Source: Cohnella ginsengisoli (GTDB lineage: Bacteria; Bacillota; Bacilli; Paenibacillales; Paenibacillaceae). From it: a DNA stretch of 64,000 bases. Each line of letters opens with the position of its first letter. Positions within the stretch are counted from its first letter, which is position 1. The notes under the pieces are model-generated. The model saw only the letters and a list, made by a program, of their open reading frames with translations. It searched no databases and had not been told where the DNA came from. Shown in pieces: positions 39,088 to 48,117 of this stretch. The translations under genes and the position numbers were made by a program. The DNA is taken from NCBI RefSeq assembly GCF_029525555.1, contig NZ_JAPDHZ010000002.1:843868-907867 (forward strand). Reading direction: 5' to 3'.

Positions 39088-39972
39088 TTATCCTTTCACG
39101 CTGCCAAGCCGGATGCCGCTGACGAAATATCGCTGCAGGAACGGATACACCAGCAGGATGGGGACGGCGGCCACCAGCATCTGCGCGCTTTTGACCGACC
39201 GGTCGTTCAGCTTGGCCAGCCGTTCCGCCTCCGTCGCCGACATCGTCTGGAAGTTGAACTCCACCACAATGGTCTGCAGATAGCTCTGCAGCGGGTACTT
39301 GTCGGCATTGCGCATGAAAATCAAACCGTCGAACCACGCGTTCCAGTGCCCGACCAGACAGAACAGCGTGATTGTGGCGATGGCCGGCATGGATACCGGA
39401 ACATAGATCTGCCACAGCGTGCGCCAATGGCCCGCGCCGTCGATGTTCGCGGCGTCCTCCATCTCCTCCGGCACCTGGCGGAAGAAATTCAGCATCAGGA
39501 TCACGTTGAACACGGTCACCGCTCCCGGCAGCACGAGGGCCCACAGCGTATCCATGATGCCAAGCTCCTTGATGAGGATATAAGACGGAATCAGGCCGCC
39601 ATTGAACAGCATCGTGAAGAAGAACATCCACACGTAAAGCGACCGCGTCCGCAGCTTCTCCTTCGTCTTCGAGAGCGGGTAGGCCAGCAGAATGACGAGC
39701 ATCACGTTGAGGAGCGTGCCGAGCAGCGTCCGCTGCAGCGTGATGCCGAACGCCCGCCAGAAGGCGTCGCGGTCCAGCACGTACCGGTACGGCTCCAGCG
39801 TAAAGCGGACCGGCCACAGCTTTACGAGCCCGCCCGAGACGGCTGCGTTGTCGCTGAGCGACAGGGCCAGGATATGAATGAACGGAACGAGACACAGCAG
39901 GCAGACCACGATCATGAACGCATAATTGAACGCGTTAAATACCTTCTGCGCCCGGGTTTGTCTTGTCAGCAT
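39088..39972 (-). CDS. Carbohydrate ABC transporter permease (LplC/YtcP-like, CUT1 family)
   Basis: 294 residues with six TM helices (first at about 14-36: NYAFMIVVCLLCLVPFIHI). The EAA loop that docks the ATPase is EEMEDAANIDGAGHWRTLWQ. The C-terminus ends YFVSGIRLGSVKG, typical of the LplC group. It pairs with the permease 12 bp upstream. No ATPase gene is in the island; CUT1 systems of this group normally share a housekeeping MsmX-type ATPase. Confidence 0.92.
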   Translation of the reverse strand: MLTRQTRAQKVFNAFNYAFMIVVCLLCLVPFIHILALSLSDNAAVSGGLVKLWPVRFTLEPYRYVLDRDAFWRAFGITLQRTLLGTLLNVMLVILLAYPLSKTKEKLRTRSLYVWMFFFTMLFNGGLIPSYILIKELGIMDTLWALVLPGAVTVFNVILMLNFFRQVPEEMEDAANIDGAGHWRTLWQIYVPVSMPAIATITLFCLVGHWNAWFDGLIFMRNADKYPLQSYLQTIVVEFNFQTMSATEAERLAKLNDRSVKSAQMLVAAVPILLVYPFLQRYFVSGIRLGSVKG

Positions 39973-39984
39973 GTCGCTTCCTCC

Positions 39985-40936
39985 CTAGAAGAGCCGGTAT
40001 TTGAACAGCCGGTACGCGATCCAATACGAGATCGTAATCAAAATGAAAGAAACGAGGGACTTCAGCAGGCCGACCGCGGTCGACGGTCCGTACTGCGCTT
40101 GCAGCAGGCCCATCCGGTATACCATCGTGTCGATAATATCGCCTGACTGGAGCACTTGCGGGCTGTACATGTTGAAGATCTGGTCGAAGCCGGCGTCGAG
40201 CACGGTGCCCAGGCTGAGCACCATGAGCAGCACGATGATCATGTGCATCCCCGGCAGCGTGACGTGCCAGGTCTGCCGGATCCGGCCAGCCCCGTCCGCC
40301 GCGGCGGCTTCATACAGCGACGGATCGATGCTCGTGATGGCCGCCAGATAGACGATCGTGTTGAAGCCGAACGTTTTCCACACGTCCGACGCCACCATCA
40401 CGTAGGGGAACCAACTGTTCTCCCCGAGGAAATAGATCGGCTTGATGCCGAACACGCCGAGGAACTGGTTGGCGATCCCGGACGACGGGGACAGAATATC
40501 GATCAAAATGCCGCTCAGAATGACCCACGACAGAAAATAAGGGAAATAGATGATCGTCTGCGTCACCCGTTTGAACAGCATCAGGCGAATCTCGTTCAAG
40601 AGCAGCGCGAACGTAATGGGAACGATAATGCCCATGACGATCTTCAGGACGGCAATCCGCAGCGTATTCCACACGACCTGCCAGATGTTCGGAATGGAGA
40701 ATACATAATCGAAATTGTCGAAACCTACCCATTCCTGATTTCCGAGCAGCCCCCCTAAGCGGGAGAAAATGCTGGAAGGCAATCGTGACGCCGACCATCG
40801 GCACATAGGCGAAGATCAGGATCAGGATCAGTCCCGGCAGCAGCATGAAATGAAGCGGGAGCTCCCGTTTTGTCTTGTAGCCGAATCTCATGGCACCGCT
40901 TCCCTCCTTCGTAACGGATCTCGTTTCCGCTTTCAT
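39985..40936 (-). CDS. Carbohydrate ABC transporter permease (LplB/YteP-like, CUT1 family; one frameshift)
   Basis: About 316 residues after repair, six TM helices. N-terminal LPLHFMLLPGLILILIFAYV and PMVGVTIAFQHFLPLRG lead into GNQEWVGFDNFDYVFS. The EAA loop is SLYEAAAADGAGRIRQTWHV. ATG at 40936 follows GGGAGGCGGATTC. The frame breaks in the 6-base C run at 40750-40755; five bases restore LRGLLGNQEWVG. It follows the lipoprotein gene, separated from it by a stem-loop. Confidence 0.9.
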
Positions 40937-40979
40937 GAATCCGCCTCCCTTCGGTTGCGAACGGCTTGACGGCGTGCAA

Positions 40980-41005
40980 AGCGCCGCCAGAGGTGGCGGC
41001 GCTTG
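40980..41005 (-). other. Intercistronic stem-loop between binding protein and permease genes
   Basis: AAGCGCCGCC/GGCGGCGCTT, 10-bp stem and 6-base loop, about 27 bp after the lipoprotein stop, without a T-run. Such elements commonly raise the level of binding-protein mRNA over permease mRNA. Confidence 0.6.
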
Positions 41006-41031
41006 CGAGCGTCATGCGCGGCTTTGGCTCC

Positions 41032-42690
41032 TTACTTGCCGAGCGCCGCGTTGACCTCTTCGGTTACCTTCGTGCCGCCGAGCTTATTCCACTCGTCGAC
41101 CATCTTATCGAAGCCCGCGCCGACCTCCGTCTTGCCTTGGATGATGCTGGTGAGCGTCGTGACGATCAGCTCATCCATCGAGCTGCCGCGCGTCACTTCC
41201 GTGGCCGTCGGCGCGCCCATATAGGCGTTCCACATAATTCGGTCCGGATAAGAAGCGGCGACGAATGCGAACGGCGTATCCTTCGGTCCGAACATCATGT
41301 CCATCGTCCACATGCCGTCCTTGATGTTCTTGTAGATGCTCTTCGCCGTACCCGTCAGTTGGTCCGTCGTGCCGTCGGCGATCGCTTGCTTCATCTGCTT
41401 ATGAACCTCGAGGTCCATCATCGGATCCAGCGTGTAGACCGGCGCCATCTGCCAGATGTTGTCCACGCCATCGCCGAAGCCGTATTTCTCGAACTCGGCG
41501 CTCTCGCCGTACAGTGCATCGACGTAGACGTTAAACATCTTCACGAGGTTCTCCGGATGCTTCGTCCCTTTCTTCACGACCATGTAGCCGTCCGTGCTGA
41601 TCGTCAGCGGAATCGTCGCCGGTCCGCCGTCCTTCGTCGGCAGCGGAACGACGATCCACTTCGCGTTCGGATCGTTCTGCCGCAGCTTGTCGATCGTAAA
41701 CGCCATCCAGTGCGGACCGTAGAACATCCCCGTCTTGCCCGCGACGACCGATTCCATCGCCTTGTTGTTGTCCTTGGAGCCGAACTCCTTATCGAGCAGC
41801 CCTTCCTTGAACATCGTCTGCAGCAGCTGCAACGGTTCTTTCATTTCCGGCTGCACTGCGCCGCGGACGACCTTGCCATCCTTCTCGATCCAGTTGCTCG
41901 GGTTTGGATAAGCGCCGTAACCCCAGAACAGTCCCTGCAGGTTGTACCGGAAGTCGCTATCGATCTCGAGGCCCAGCGTATCCGCTTTGCCGTTGCCGTC
42001 CGGGTCCTGCGCCGCAAATGCTTTGGCGATCGCATGCACGTCGTCCATCGTCTTCGGTCGCTCCAGCCCCAGCTTCGTCAGCCAATCCTCGCGGATCCAC
42101 AGGTGGTTGTAACCGTTGGTCGAAGGCATTTTCATTGGAATGGCGTAGATCTTGCCGTCTTGCGTCGCCGGCTCGAAGACGCGCTTCGTCTCCTTCTCAA
42201 TAATGCTCTTCAACAGGTCGGAGCCGTATTGATCGTACAGCGGACCCATTTCCTGCAGCGCGCCCGCTTCCATCAACTGCTTGAGGTCGGACGTCGAGGT
42301 GACCTGAAACATGTCGGGCAGGTCGTCGGACGCCATGGCCAGCTTCAGCTTCTGGTCATAAGAGGTGCTGTCGGACAGCATCTTGTACTTCACGTCGATA
42401 TTGAGCTTTTCCTTAAACAACTGAATCCAGCGGTTGTTCGCCAGCGTCTCGCCGGTAATCTTCTCCAGCTTGGCAACGTTGTCGTTATTCGGGTCCATAT
42501 TCCGGCCGAAGTTGTACGTGACCGCCTCGTTCGCAGTCGTCCCCGCATCGCCCGTACCTGACTTCTCGCTCCCCGTGTTCGCTGCCGGCTGTTCTTTAGA
42601 TCCATTGCTTGAGCCGCCGTCTCCATTGTTGGAGCAAGCCGTAACCGCCAGCATCGCGGCAAGCAGTAGACCCACCGTTTTTTTTCCCAT
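41032..42690 (-). CDS. Extracellular solute-binding lipoprotein (CUT1, LplA/YtcQ-like)
   Basis: 552 residues. The lipoprotein signal has lipobox LAVTAC with Cys19, followed by a Gly/Asn/Ser-rich linker. The mature part has the family-1 binding fold (YAIPMKMPSTNGYNHLWIRE; GKTGMFYGPHWMAF; TISTDGYMVVKKGTKHPENL). The size and motifs fit the LplA/YtcQ group, which imports oligosaccharides or glycosides. ATG 42690 lies eight bases after GGGAGG. First gene of the island operon, so apiose-containing glycosides are the expected ligand (inference). A 27-bp dyad lies 83 bp upstream. Confidence 0.92.
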   Translation of the reverse strand: MGKKTVGLLLAAMLAVTACSNNGDGGSSNGSKEQPAANTGSEKSGTGDAGTTANEAVTYNFGRNMDPNNDNVAKLEKITGETLANNRWIQLFKEKLNIDVKYKMLSDSTSYDQKLKLAMASDDLPDMFQVTSTSDLKQLMEAGALQEMGPLYDQYGSDLLKSIIEKETKRVFEPATQDGKIYAIPMKMPSTNGYNHLWIREDWLTKLGLERPKTMDDVHAIAKAFAAQDPDGNGKADTLGLEIDSDFRYNLQGLFWGYGAYPNPSNWIEKDGKVVRGAVQPEMKEPLQLLQTMFKEGLLDKEFGSKDNNKAMESVVAGKTGMFYGPHWMAFTIDKLRQNDPNAKWIVVPLPTKDGGPATIPLTISTDGYMVVKKGTKHPENLVKMFNVYVDALYGESAEFEKYGFGDGVDNIWQMAPVYTLDPMMDLEVHKQMKQAIADGTTDQLTGTAKSIYKNIKDGMWTMDMMFGPKDTPFAFVAASYPDRIMWNAYMGAPTATEVTRGSSMDELIVTTLTSIIQGKTEVGAGFDKMVDEWNKLGGTKVTEEVNAALGK

Positions 42691-42747
42691 CCTTCATGCC
42701 TCCCTTTGTCTGATTCGCACCTTTGAACGTTTACAAGATGTGGCGTT

Positions 42748-42829
42748 GAGTAAGCCCTGCTGCAGGGACCGGTGAAACCGCTTCCGGATAGCGCTTTCAA
42801 TCGTTTTGCCGTCTGCGATTGGCTTACTC
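42748..42829. promoter_or_regulatory. Nested inverted repeats in the divergent island promoter region
   Basis: Outer arms GAGTAAGCC (42748-42756) and GGCTTACTC (42821-42829) enclose, almost concentrically, the 27-bp dyad at 42773-42799; a 13-bp palindrome CCCTGCTGCAGGG lies at 42755-42767. The region lies between the start codons of the binding-protein gene and the AraC gene. Probable operator region. Confidence 0.5.
42773..42799. promoter_or_regulatory. 27-bp dyad, cre-like operator
   Basis: TGAAACCGCT-TCCGGAT-AGCGCTTTCA: 10-bp arms with one mismatch. The minus-strand 14-mer TGAAAGCGCTATCC (42786-42799) matches 13 of 14 positions of the cre consensus TGWAARCGNTNWCA, and the adjacent 42773-42786 matches 12. 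It may be a CcpA site, or the site of the AraC regulator. Confidence 0.55.
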
Positions 42830-42886
42830 TCATCCTAAGGGATTAAAACCGGAACGTATTTAGGGGAAAGTGACGACTATTCATTC

Positions 42887-42915
42887 TTGTTCGATCGGGA
42901 AGACCTTGCTAGAAT
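42887..42915 (+). promoter_or_regulatory. Sigma-A-like promoter of the AraC gene
   Basis: TTGTTC (42887-42892), 17-bp spacer, TAGAAT (42910-42915), about 60 bp before the ATG at 42979. Confidence 0.55.
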
Positions 42916-42978
42916 GAGGGGAAGATTCTGCGGGGTTGCACAAAATTGTATTCGTCTTCGACAAAGGGAGGTCATCGC

Positions 42979-43817
42979 ATGCGGATTCGGGAATTCGGCA
43001 CGCTTAAGCTGCAGCCTTCCGGTGCGGGAGGCATTCATCCTTTTCACGAGATCCTGTATCTGCAAACCGGCCCCTCCGAGCTGCAATGGATGGGCCGGAC
43101 GTATCCGATGACGTCGCCCGTGCTGCTCCTGATTCCGGCGAATACGCCACATTGGCTCGTGCCCGGCCCGGAAGGCGTACAGGGCTGGTACATGGAGGCC
43201 GACATGCAGCAAGAGACGTTCCTCGACTTTGAAACGGTGGGCCATTGGAACGGCAATCAATCGCGCCGTGCGGACGCGGATTGGCCGGTTCCGCTCGGTC
43301 CCCAGCTTGCCGCCATTGGCTCGACGATCGCCGCTTATGAAGCAGCGGCGCTGGATCATGCGACCTCTCACGGGCTTCTGCAGCTCGATATCCGGAAGCT
43401 GCTCTTGCTGGTCGGCCATGCCGTCGCCAGCGAGTCTCTCCCGCGACGCTCGCGCAGGAGGACAGCTTTCAGACAGTCGATCGCCATATCTATACGATCA
43501 TGCGGCATATGGAGCGCTCGTATGCGGAACCGATTACGTTGGAAGAGCTCTCCCGCATCTGCAGCTTCACGCCGTCCTACATTATCCGGCTCTTCAAGGA
43601 AGCATTCGGCTCGACGCCGATCCAATACCTGCAGGAGCTCCGGCTTAACGCCGCGATCTGCTATCTCGAAACGACCGACCTGCCGATTCAGGAAATCGCG
43701 GAGATGACCGGCTTCTCGAACTTGCATTATTTCAGCCGCTTGTTTAAAGCCAAGTTAGGCGACAGCCCGTCCGCATGGCGGAAGAAGTGGCTCGTGCGCA
43801 TGCCTGGCTCCGGCTAG
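42979..43817 (+). CDS. AraC-family transcriptional regulator (one frameshift)
   Basis: About 279 residues after repair. The N-terminal cupin sensor domain has HPFHEILYLQTGPSELQW and PVLLLIPANTPHWLVP. The C-terminal double helix-turn-helix (TLEELSRICSFTPSYIIRLF; EIAEMTGFSNLHYFSRLFKA) ends GDSPSAWRKKW. ATG 42979 lies seven bases after GGGAGG. The frame breaks near the CCC at 43440-43442; one added base gives SLPATLAQEDSFQTVDRH. It is divergent from the island operon and most likely activates it in response to an apiose-type ligand (inference). Confidence 0.88.
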
Positions 43818-43829
43818 CTTTGCTTGTAT

Positions 43830-43876
43830 ACTTAAAAGGACCGTCAGGAAAAAGTTACCCTGACGGTCCTTTTAAG
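43830..43876. terminator. Bidirectional terminator between the AraC gene and ilvE
   Basis: ACTTAAAAGGACCGTCAGG pairs with CCTGACGGTCCTTTTAAGT across a short A-rich loop, between convergent genes. Confidence 0.92.
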
Positions 43877-43914
43877 TTTGGAAGATATCCGAAATGCAGG
43901 ACTCAACACAGACG

Positions 43915-44796
43915 TTATTCAAATACTTTGACGCCTTCGACCGTGACGATGCTGCGGAATTCGTCCAGCAGCCGGCTGGTCACCGGACCCGCGCGGCCTT
44001 CGCCGATGATGCGTCCGTCCACTTCGCGCACGGCGATGACTTCGGCGGCCGTCCCGGTGAAAAACACTTCGTCGGCCGTATAGACGTCATGCAGCGTGAA
44101 AGGCTCTTCCCGCAAGGGAATTCCTAGCTTTGCGCACAGCTCGATGATCGCCCCGCGCGTGATGCCCTCAAGCGCGCCGATATAGCACGGAGGCGTATAG
44201 ACGACGCCCCTTTTCACGATAAAGATATTGTCGCTCGAACCCTCGGCCACGTAGCCTTGCGAGTTGAGCATGATCGCTTCGCCGACGCCCGCCAGATTCG
44301 CCTGGATTTTCACCAGGATGTTGTTTAAGTAGTTCAGCGACTTGATCTTCGGATTAAGCGCATCCGGCAGATTCCGCCGGGGGCTGACCGATACCGAACG
44401 CAAGCCGTCCCGGTAGGCTTCCTCCGGGTAAATCGCGAGCTGCTCCACGATAATGACGACGAACGCCTCGGGGCAGCGGAGCGGATCGAGTCCGAGATTG
44501 CCCGGCCCGCGAGAGACGATGAGCCTAATATAGCCGTCCCGAAGTCCGTTGCGCCGGATCGTCTCGCAGAGCGCGTCCTCCATTTGCGTCAAGCTGAGCG
44601 GGATGTTCAGCATGATCGACTTGGCCGAATCGTACAGTCGCTCGAGATGCTCCCGGCACCTGAAGATGTTCCCGTCGTAGATGCGGATGCCTTCGAAGAT
44701 ACCGTCTCCGTAGAGGAACCCGTGGTCGTAGACCGAGATCTTGGCGTCTTCTTTTTTCACATATTGCCCGTTCAAATAAATCCATTGCTCAGACAT
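43915..44796 (-). CDS. ilvE: Branched-chain amino acid aminotransferase
   Basis: 293-residue PLP fold-type IV aminotransferase that makes Leu, Ile and Val from their keto acids. Motifs: SVYDHGFLYGDGIFEGIRIY, the PLP lysine in PKIKSLNYLNNI, and AEGSSDNIFIVK. ATG at 44796 follows GGAGGTG with nine-base spacing; a GTG 12 bases upstream lies in that site and is rejected. It ends the thrR-hom-thrB-pheA-ilvE run. The ilvE-type subgroup is inferred from length and motifs; a D-amino-acid aminotransferase is less likely. Confidence 0.9.
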   Translation of the reverse strand: MSEQWIYLNGQYVKKEDAKISVYDHGFLYGDGIFEGIRIYDGNIFRCREHLERLYDSAKSIMLNIPLSLTQMEDALCETIRRNGLRDGYIRLIVSRGPGNLGLDPLRCPEAFVVIIVEQLAIYPEEAYRDGLRSVSVSPRRNLPDALNPKIKSLNYLNNILVKIQANLAGVGEAIMLNSQGYVAEGSSDNIFIVKRGVVYTPPCYIGALEGITRGAIIELCAKLGIPLREEPFTLHDVYTADEVFFTGTAAEVIAVREVDGRIIGEGRAGPVTSRLLDEFRSIVTVEGVKVFE

Positions 44797-44820
44797 GCCT
44801 AAGGACACCTCCGGAAATGT

Positions 44821-45716
44821 TCAACCTTCGAATGGGAAACTGGGATAAGAGCCGAGAATGCGCACTTGGCAGCCGATCGCCTCGATCTCCGCGATGGCCG
44901 CCGGCAGCAGCACCGTGTCGAGCGACATTTCGATATCGATCCAGAAATAATAGCTGCCGAGCTTTTTCTTCGTCGGACGCGACTCGATTCGCGACAGGTT
45001 GATCTTCCGCCAAGAAAACGCCGCGAGCACTTGATGCAGCGCGCCCGGATAATCCTCGGGCAGCGTGATGAGAATGCTCGTCTTGTGCTTTGGCGCGGCC
45101 GTCGATTCATAGACGCGATGACCGACGAGCAAGAACCGCGTGTAGTTGTTGTCGTGGTCGGTCACGGCCTCCTGCAGCAGGTCCAACCCGTAATCCGCCG
45201 CAGCCGTACGCGTGCCGATCGCGGCCCAACCGCGCCCCGGATGGTCGTGCACGGTGCGGATCGCTTCGGCCGTGCTCGAGAGCGTCTCGAGCTCTGCGTG
45301 CGGGACGTGCGCGCGGATGAACTCGTAGCACTGCGCCATTGCCACCGGATGGCTGAAAATCTTGACGATCTTGGCGGGGTCCCAGGCGTTGGCCATATCC
45401 TGGGCCGCCGCGCCGTCCGCGGCCAGCTCGCTCAGCCGGCCGACCAGATTCTGTACGGCGGGGAATACCCACTCCGCCCGGATCGGCAGCTCCACTTCGT
45501 GCACGAGCCAATCCGTATGGAGGCTGACGGAGCCGTCGATCGTATTCTCGATCGGTATGACGCTCCAGTCCGTCGTATCGCCGGCCGTCGACTTGAAGAC
45601 GTCCGCGATCATTTTATGATAGCGAAGCTCGACCTCCCGGTCGCGAAAAAATAGCGGGCCGCCTCGTCGGAAAACGTCCCCTTCGGGAGCACCGCCACGC
45701 TCGGAACGCGATTCAA
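44821..45716 (-). CDS. pheA: Prephenate dehydratase (one frameshift)
   Basis: About 298 residues after repair. It converts prephenate to phenylpyruvate in phenylalanine synthesis. PDT domain: VLPKGTFSDEAARYF, SVIPIENTIDGSVSLHTDWL, and the TRF motif in NNYTRFLLVGH. ACT domain: LPEDYPGALHQVLAAF and the Phe-binding SRIESRPTKKKLGSYYFWID. The start is a TTG at 45716 that overlaps the thrB stop and is preceded by GGAGGTG. The frame breaks in the 6-base A run at 45646-45651; seven bases (or four) join GTFSDEAARYF to FRDREVELRYHK. Regulation is probably by Phe feedback through the ACT domain. Confidence 0.9.
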
Positions 45717-46723
45717 AGCCGCACCTCCGTTCCTGCCCGGGACGGCAGCACGGCGTCCGGCGCCGCGCCGAAGTCCGCGTCTCCGGCATGAAGAAGCCGG
45801 ACCGACGGACCGTTCAGATCGGGCTTAAGCCAGCGAAGCTCCGCCTGAACGCCCGCCTCGGCCAGCGCCTCGCCGACGAAAGACTCGAGCCCCTCGGCGT
45901 CGGCGCCCGCTTCGGCGAGCGCGAGCAGCGTCGGACCGGCACCCGACAGCACTGCGCCGAGCGCTCCGTGTTCGGGCGCCTCGCGCAGCACGCGCTCCAT
46001 GCCTGGGATGAGCGGCGCCCGATAAGGCTGGTGCAGCTTGTCGCGCAGGGCATGACGCAGCACGTCGAGCCTGCCCGTCGCGAGCGCCGCGGTCAGCAGC
46101 GAGCTGTGCGTCACGTTGAACACCGCGTCTTCCCGCGCCACCTGCCGGGGCAGAACGCCGCGGGCGGATTTGGTCGCCAGCTCGAAGTCCGGGATCGCCG
46201 CGAGGAAGCGCAGGGCTTCGGGCGGATCGAACCGAACCGCCTCGGCCCGGTGCCCGTCCCAGGCCGCCGCGATCATGCCGCCGTAAATCGAAGCGCCCAC
46301 GTTGTCCGGGTGTCGTTCAAGGGCGGTCGCCATCTGGAACAGCTCGTCCTGGGAGAGCGGTTCGCCGATCAGCGCATTGGCCGCCACGAGCGCGCCGACG
46401 ATCGCCGACGCGCTGCTGCCGAGTCCGCGCGTCAGCGGAATGTCGCTGCGGATGCCGATCGCGAGCTCGGGCAGTTCGACCCCCGCTCTTGCGAATACCG
46501 ACTGCGCGACTTCGTAGATCAAATTGCTCTTGTCCAGGGCGACGCCTTCGAGATGATCGCCGTGCAGCGTCACGACCGTCCGCTCCGCCGGCGCCAGATC
46601 GACCCACGCGTAAATCGACAGCGCCATGCCCAAGCTGTCGAAGCCGGGGCCTAGATTCGCGGTGCTGGCGGGTACGCGGACGACGACGCGGTCGGCAGCG
46701 GGACGTGTTGCCTTATCCGTCAT
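45713..46723 (-). CDS. thrB: Homoserine kinase
   Basis: 336-residue GHMP kinase that phosphorylates homoserine for threonine synthesis. Motif 1 is VPASTANLGPGFDSLGMALS, the ATP loop PLTRGLGSSASAIVGA, and motif 3 GAVLSGAGPTLLALAE. The C-terminal tail is a little longer than usual. It lies 45 bp after hom. thrC, which sits between hom and thrB in B. subtilis, is absent here. Confidence 0.95.
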   Translation of the reverse strand: MTDKATRPAADRVVVRVPASTANLGPGFDSLGMALSIYAWVDLAPAERTVVTLHGDHLEGVALDKSNLIYEVAQSVFARAGVELPELAIGIRSDIPLTRGLGSSASAIVGALVAANALIGEPLSQDELFQMATALERHPDNVGASIYGGMIAAAWDGHRAEAVRFDPPEALRFLAAIPDFELATKSARGVLPRQVAREDAVFNVTHSSLLTAALATGRLDVLRHALRDKLHQPYRAPLIPGMERVLREAPEHGALGAVLSGAGPTLLALAEAGADAEGLESFVGEALAEAGVQAELRWLKPDLNGPSVRLLHAGDADFGAAPDAVLPSRAGTEVRL

Positions 46724-46768
46724 TGTATGTCTTACCCCTCTTTCGGATTCACTGCCGCAGCCACTTGC

Positions 46769-48055
46769 TCAGCCCTCGACGCGGTAGACGCTCTTGATCG
46801 TCTTGACCGCCGGCAGTTCCTCGAACGCCTTTTGCACGGCCTTCATCGAAGCCTTGTCGGCCGCATGCGTCGATATGATGAGTTGCGCGCCCTGCTGGTC
46901 CGGCTGAACGGGCTGCATGACGGACTCGATGCTGACGTCGAACTTCGAGAATACCTGGGCGATCTGCATCAATACGCCTGCCCGGTCCTCGACGTGCAGC
47001 AGCATGAAGTACTTCGAAGCGATTTGCTCGTCGGTTTTCAGCTTCTTTTCCTTGTAAGACAAGGATGCCTGGCGTCCGTTGACGCCGAGCTTCATGTTCT
47101 TGACGACGGCCACGAGGTCGGCCACGATGGACGTCGCCGTCGGCATCTCGCCGGCGCCGGGTCCGTAGAACATCGTCTCGCCCACCGCTTCGCCGTGCAC
47201 GTAGACGGCGTTGAACACGCCGTTGACGGAGGCGATCGGGTGGCTGCGGCGCACGAGCGTCGGCTGTACGCTGACGCTAATAAAGTCGTCCTGGCGCTCG
47301 GCGATGCCGAGCAGCTTGATCTCGCAGCCCAGCTGGTGCGCGTAGCGGATGTCTTCTTGCGTGACGGCGCTGATGCCGCGCACGTCCACGTCATCGAGCG
47401 CCACGTTCGCGCGGAAGCCGAGCGTCGACAGGATCGTCATCTTGCGCGCGGCGTCGAGGCCTTCGACATCGGACGTCGGATCGGCCTCGGCATAGCCGAG
47501 CGCCTGCGCTTCCTTCAGGACGTCCTGATAGTCCGCGCCCTCCTGGCTCATCTTGGTCAGGATATAGTTGGTCGTCCCGTTGACGATGCCCATGATCTTG
47601 GTGATCCGGTCCGAAGAGAAGCCTTCGATGAGCGTTCGGATGATCGGGATGCCGCCGGCCACGCTGGCTTCGTAAAATACGTCGCAGCCCTTCTCCTTGG
47701 CTTTGGCCAGAATCTCCTGGCCGTGCAGCGCCATCAGATCCTTGTTGGCGGTGACGATATGTTTGCCCCGCTCGAGCGCCTCGAGGAGCAGCTCCTTGGT
47801 GGCGCCGACGCCGCCCATGACCTCGACGATGATGTCGATCTCCCCGTCCCGTACGAGCTCCCACGGATCCTCGGTCAGCTTCGAGGGATCAATGGCCACG
47901 CTGCGCGACTTCGACGCATCCTTGACCAAAATCTTCGCAATCTCGATCGGCGAGGCGACCTGGCTCTGCAGATCCGCCTGGTGACCTTCCACGATCCGGA
48001 CGACGCCGGTGCCTACGGTGCCCAAACCCATCAATCCAACTTTTACCGGCTTCAT
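46769..48055 (-). CDS. hom: Homoserine dehydrogenase
   Basis: 428-residue NAD(P)-dependent enzyme reducing aspartate semialdehyde to homoserine. The N-terminal VKVGLMGLGTVGTGVVRI Rossmann motif, the central catalytic domain (GIVNGTTNYILTKMSQEG; GYAEADPTSDVEGLDAARK) and a C-terminal ACT domain (VEDRAGVLMQIAQVFSKFDV) are present. I chose ATG at 48055, 8-10 bases after GGAGGAG. It is preceded by thrR, its likely regulator. Confidence 0.96.
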   Translation of the reverse strand: MKPVKVGLMGLGTVGTGVVRIVEGHQADLQSQVASPIEIAKILVKDASKSRSVAIDPSKLTEDPWELVRDGEIDIIVEVMGGVGATKELLLEALERGKHIVTANKDLMALHGQEILAKAKEKGCDVFYEASVAGGIPIIRTLIEGFSSDRITKIMGIVNGTTNYILTKMSQEGADYQDVLKEAQALGYAEADPTSDVEGLDAARKMTILSTLGFRANVALDDVDVRGISAVTQEDIRYAHQLGCEIKLLGIAERQDDFISVSVQPTLVRRSHPIASVNGVFNAVYVHGEAVGETMFYGPGAGEMPTATSIVADLVAVVKNMKLGVNGRQASLSYKEKKLKTDEQIASKYFMLLHVEDRAGVLMQIAQVFSKFDVSIESVMQPVQPDQQGAQLIISTHAADKASMKAVQKAFEELPAVKTIKSVYRVEG

Positions 48056-48117
48056 AGCTCTTCTCCTCCGCTTCATGCTCTGCGTGCTCTTATTTCGCAT
48101 GGCCTGCACCGCCTTCG

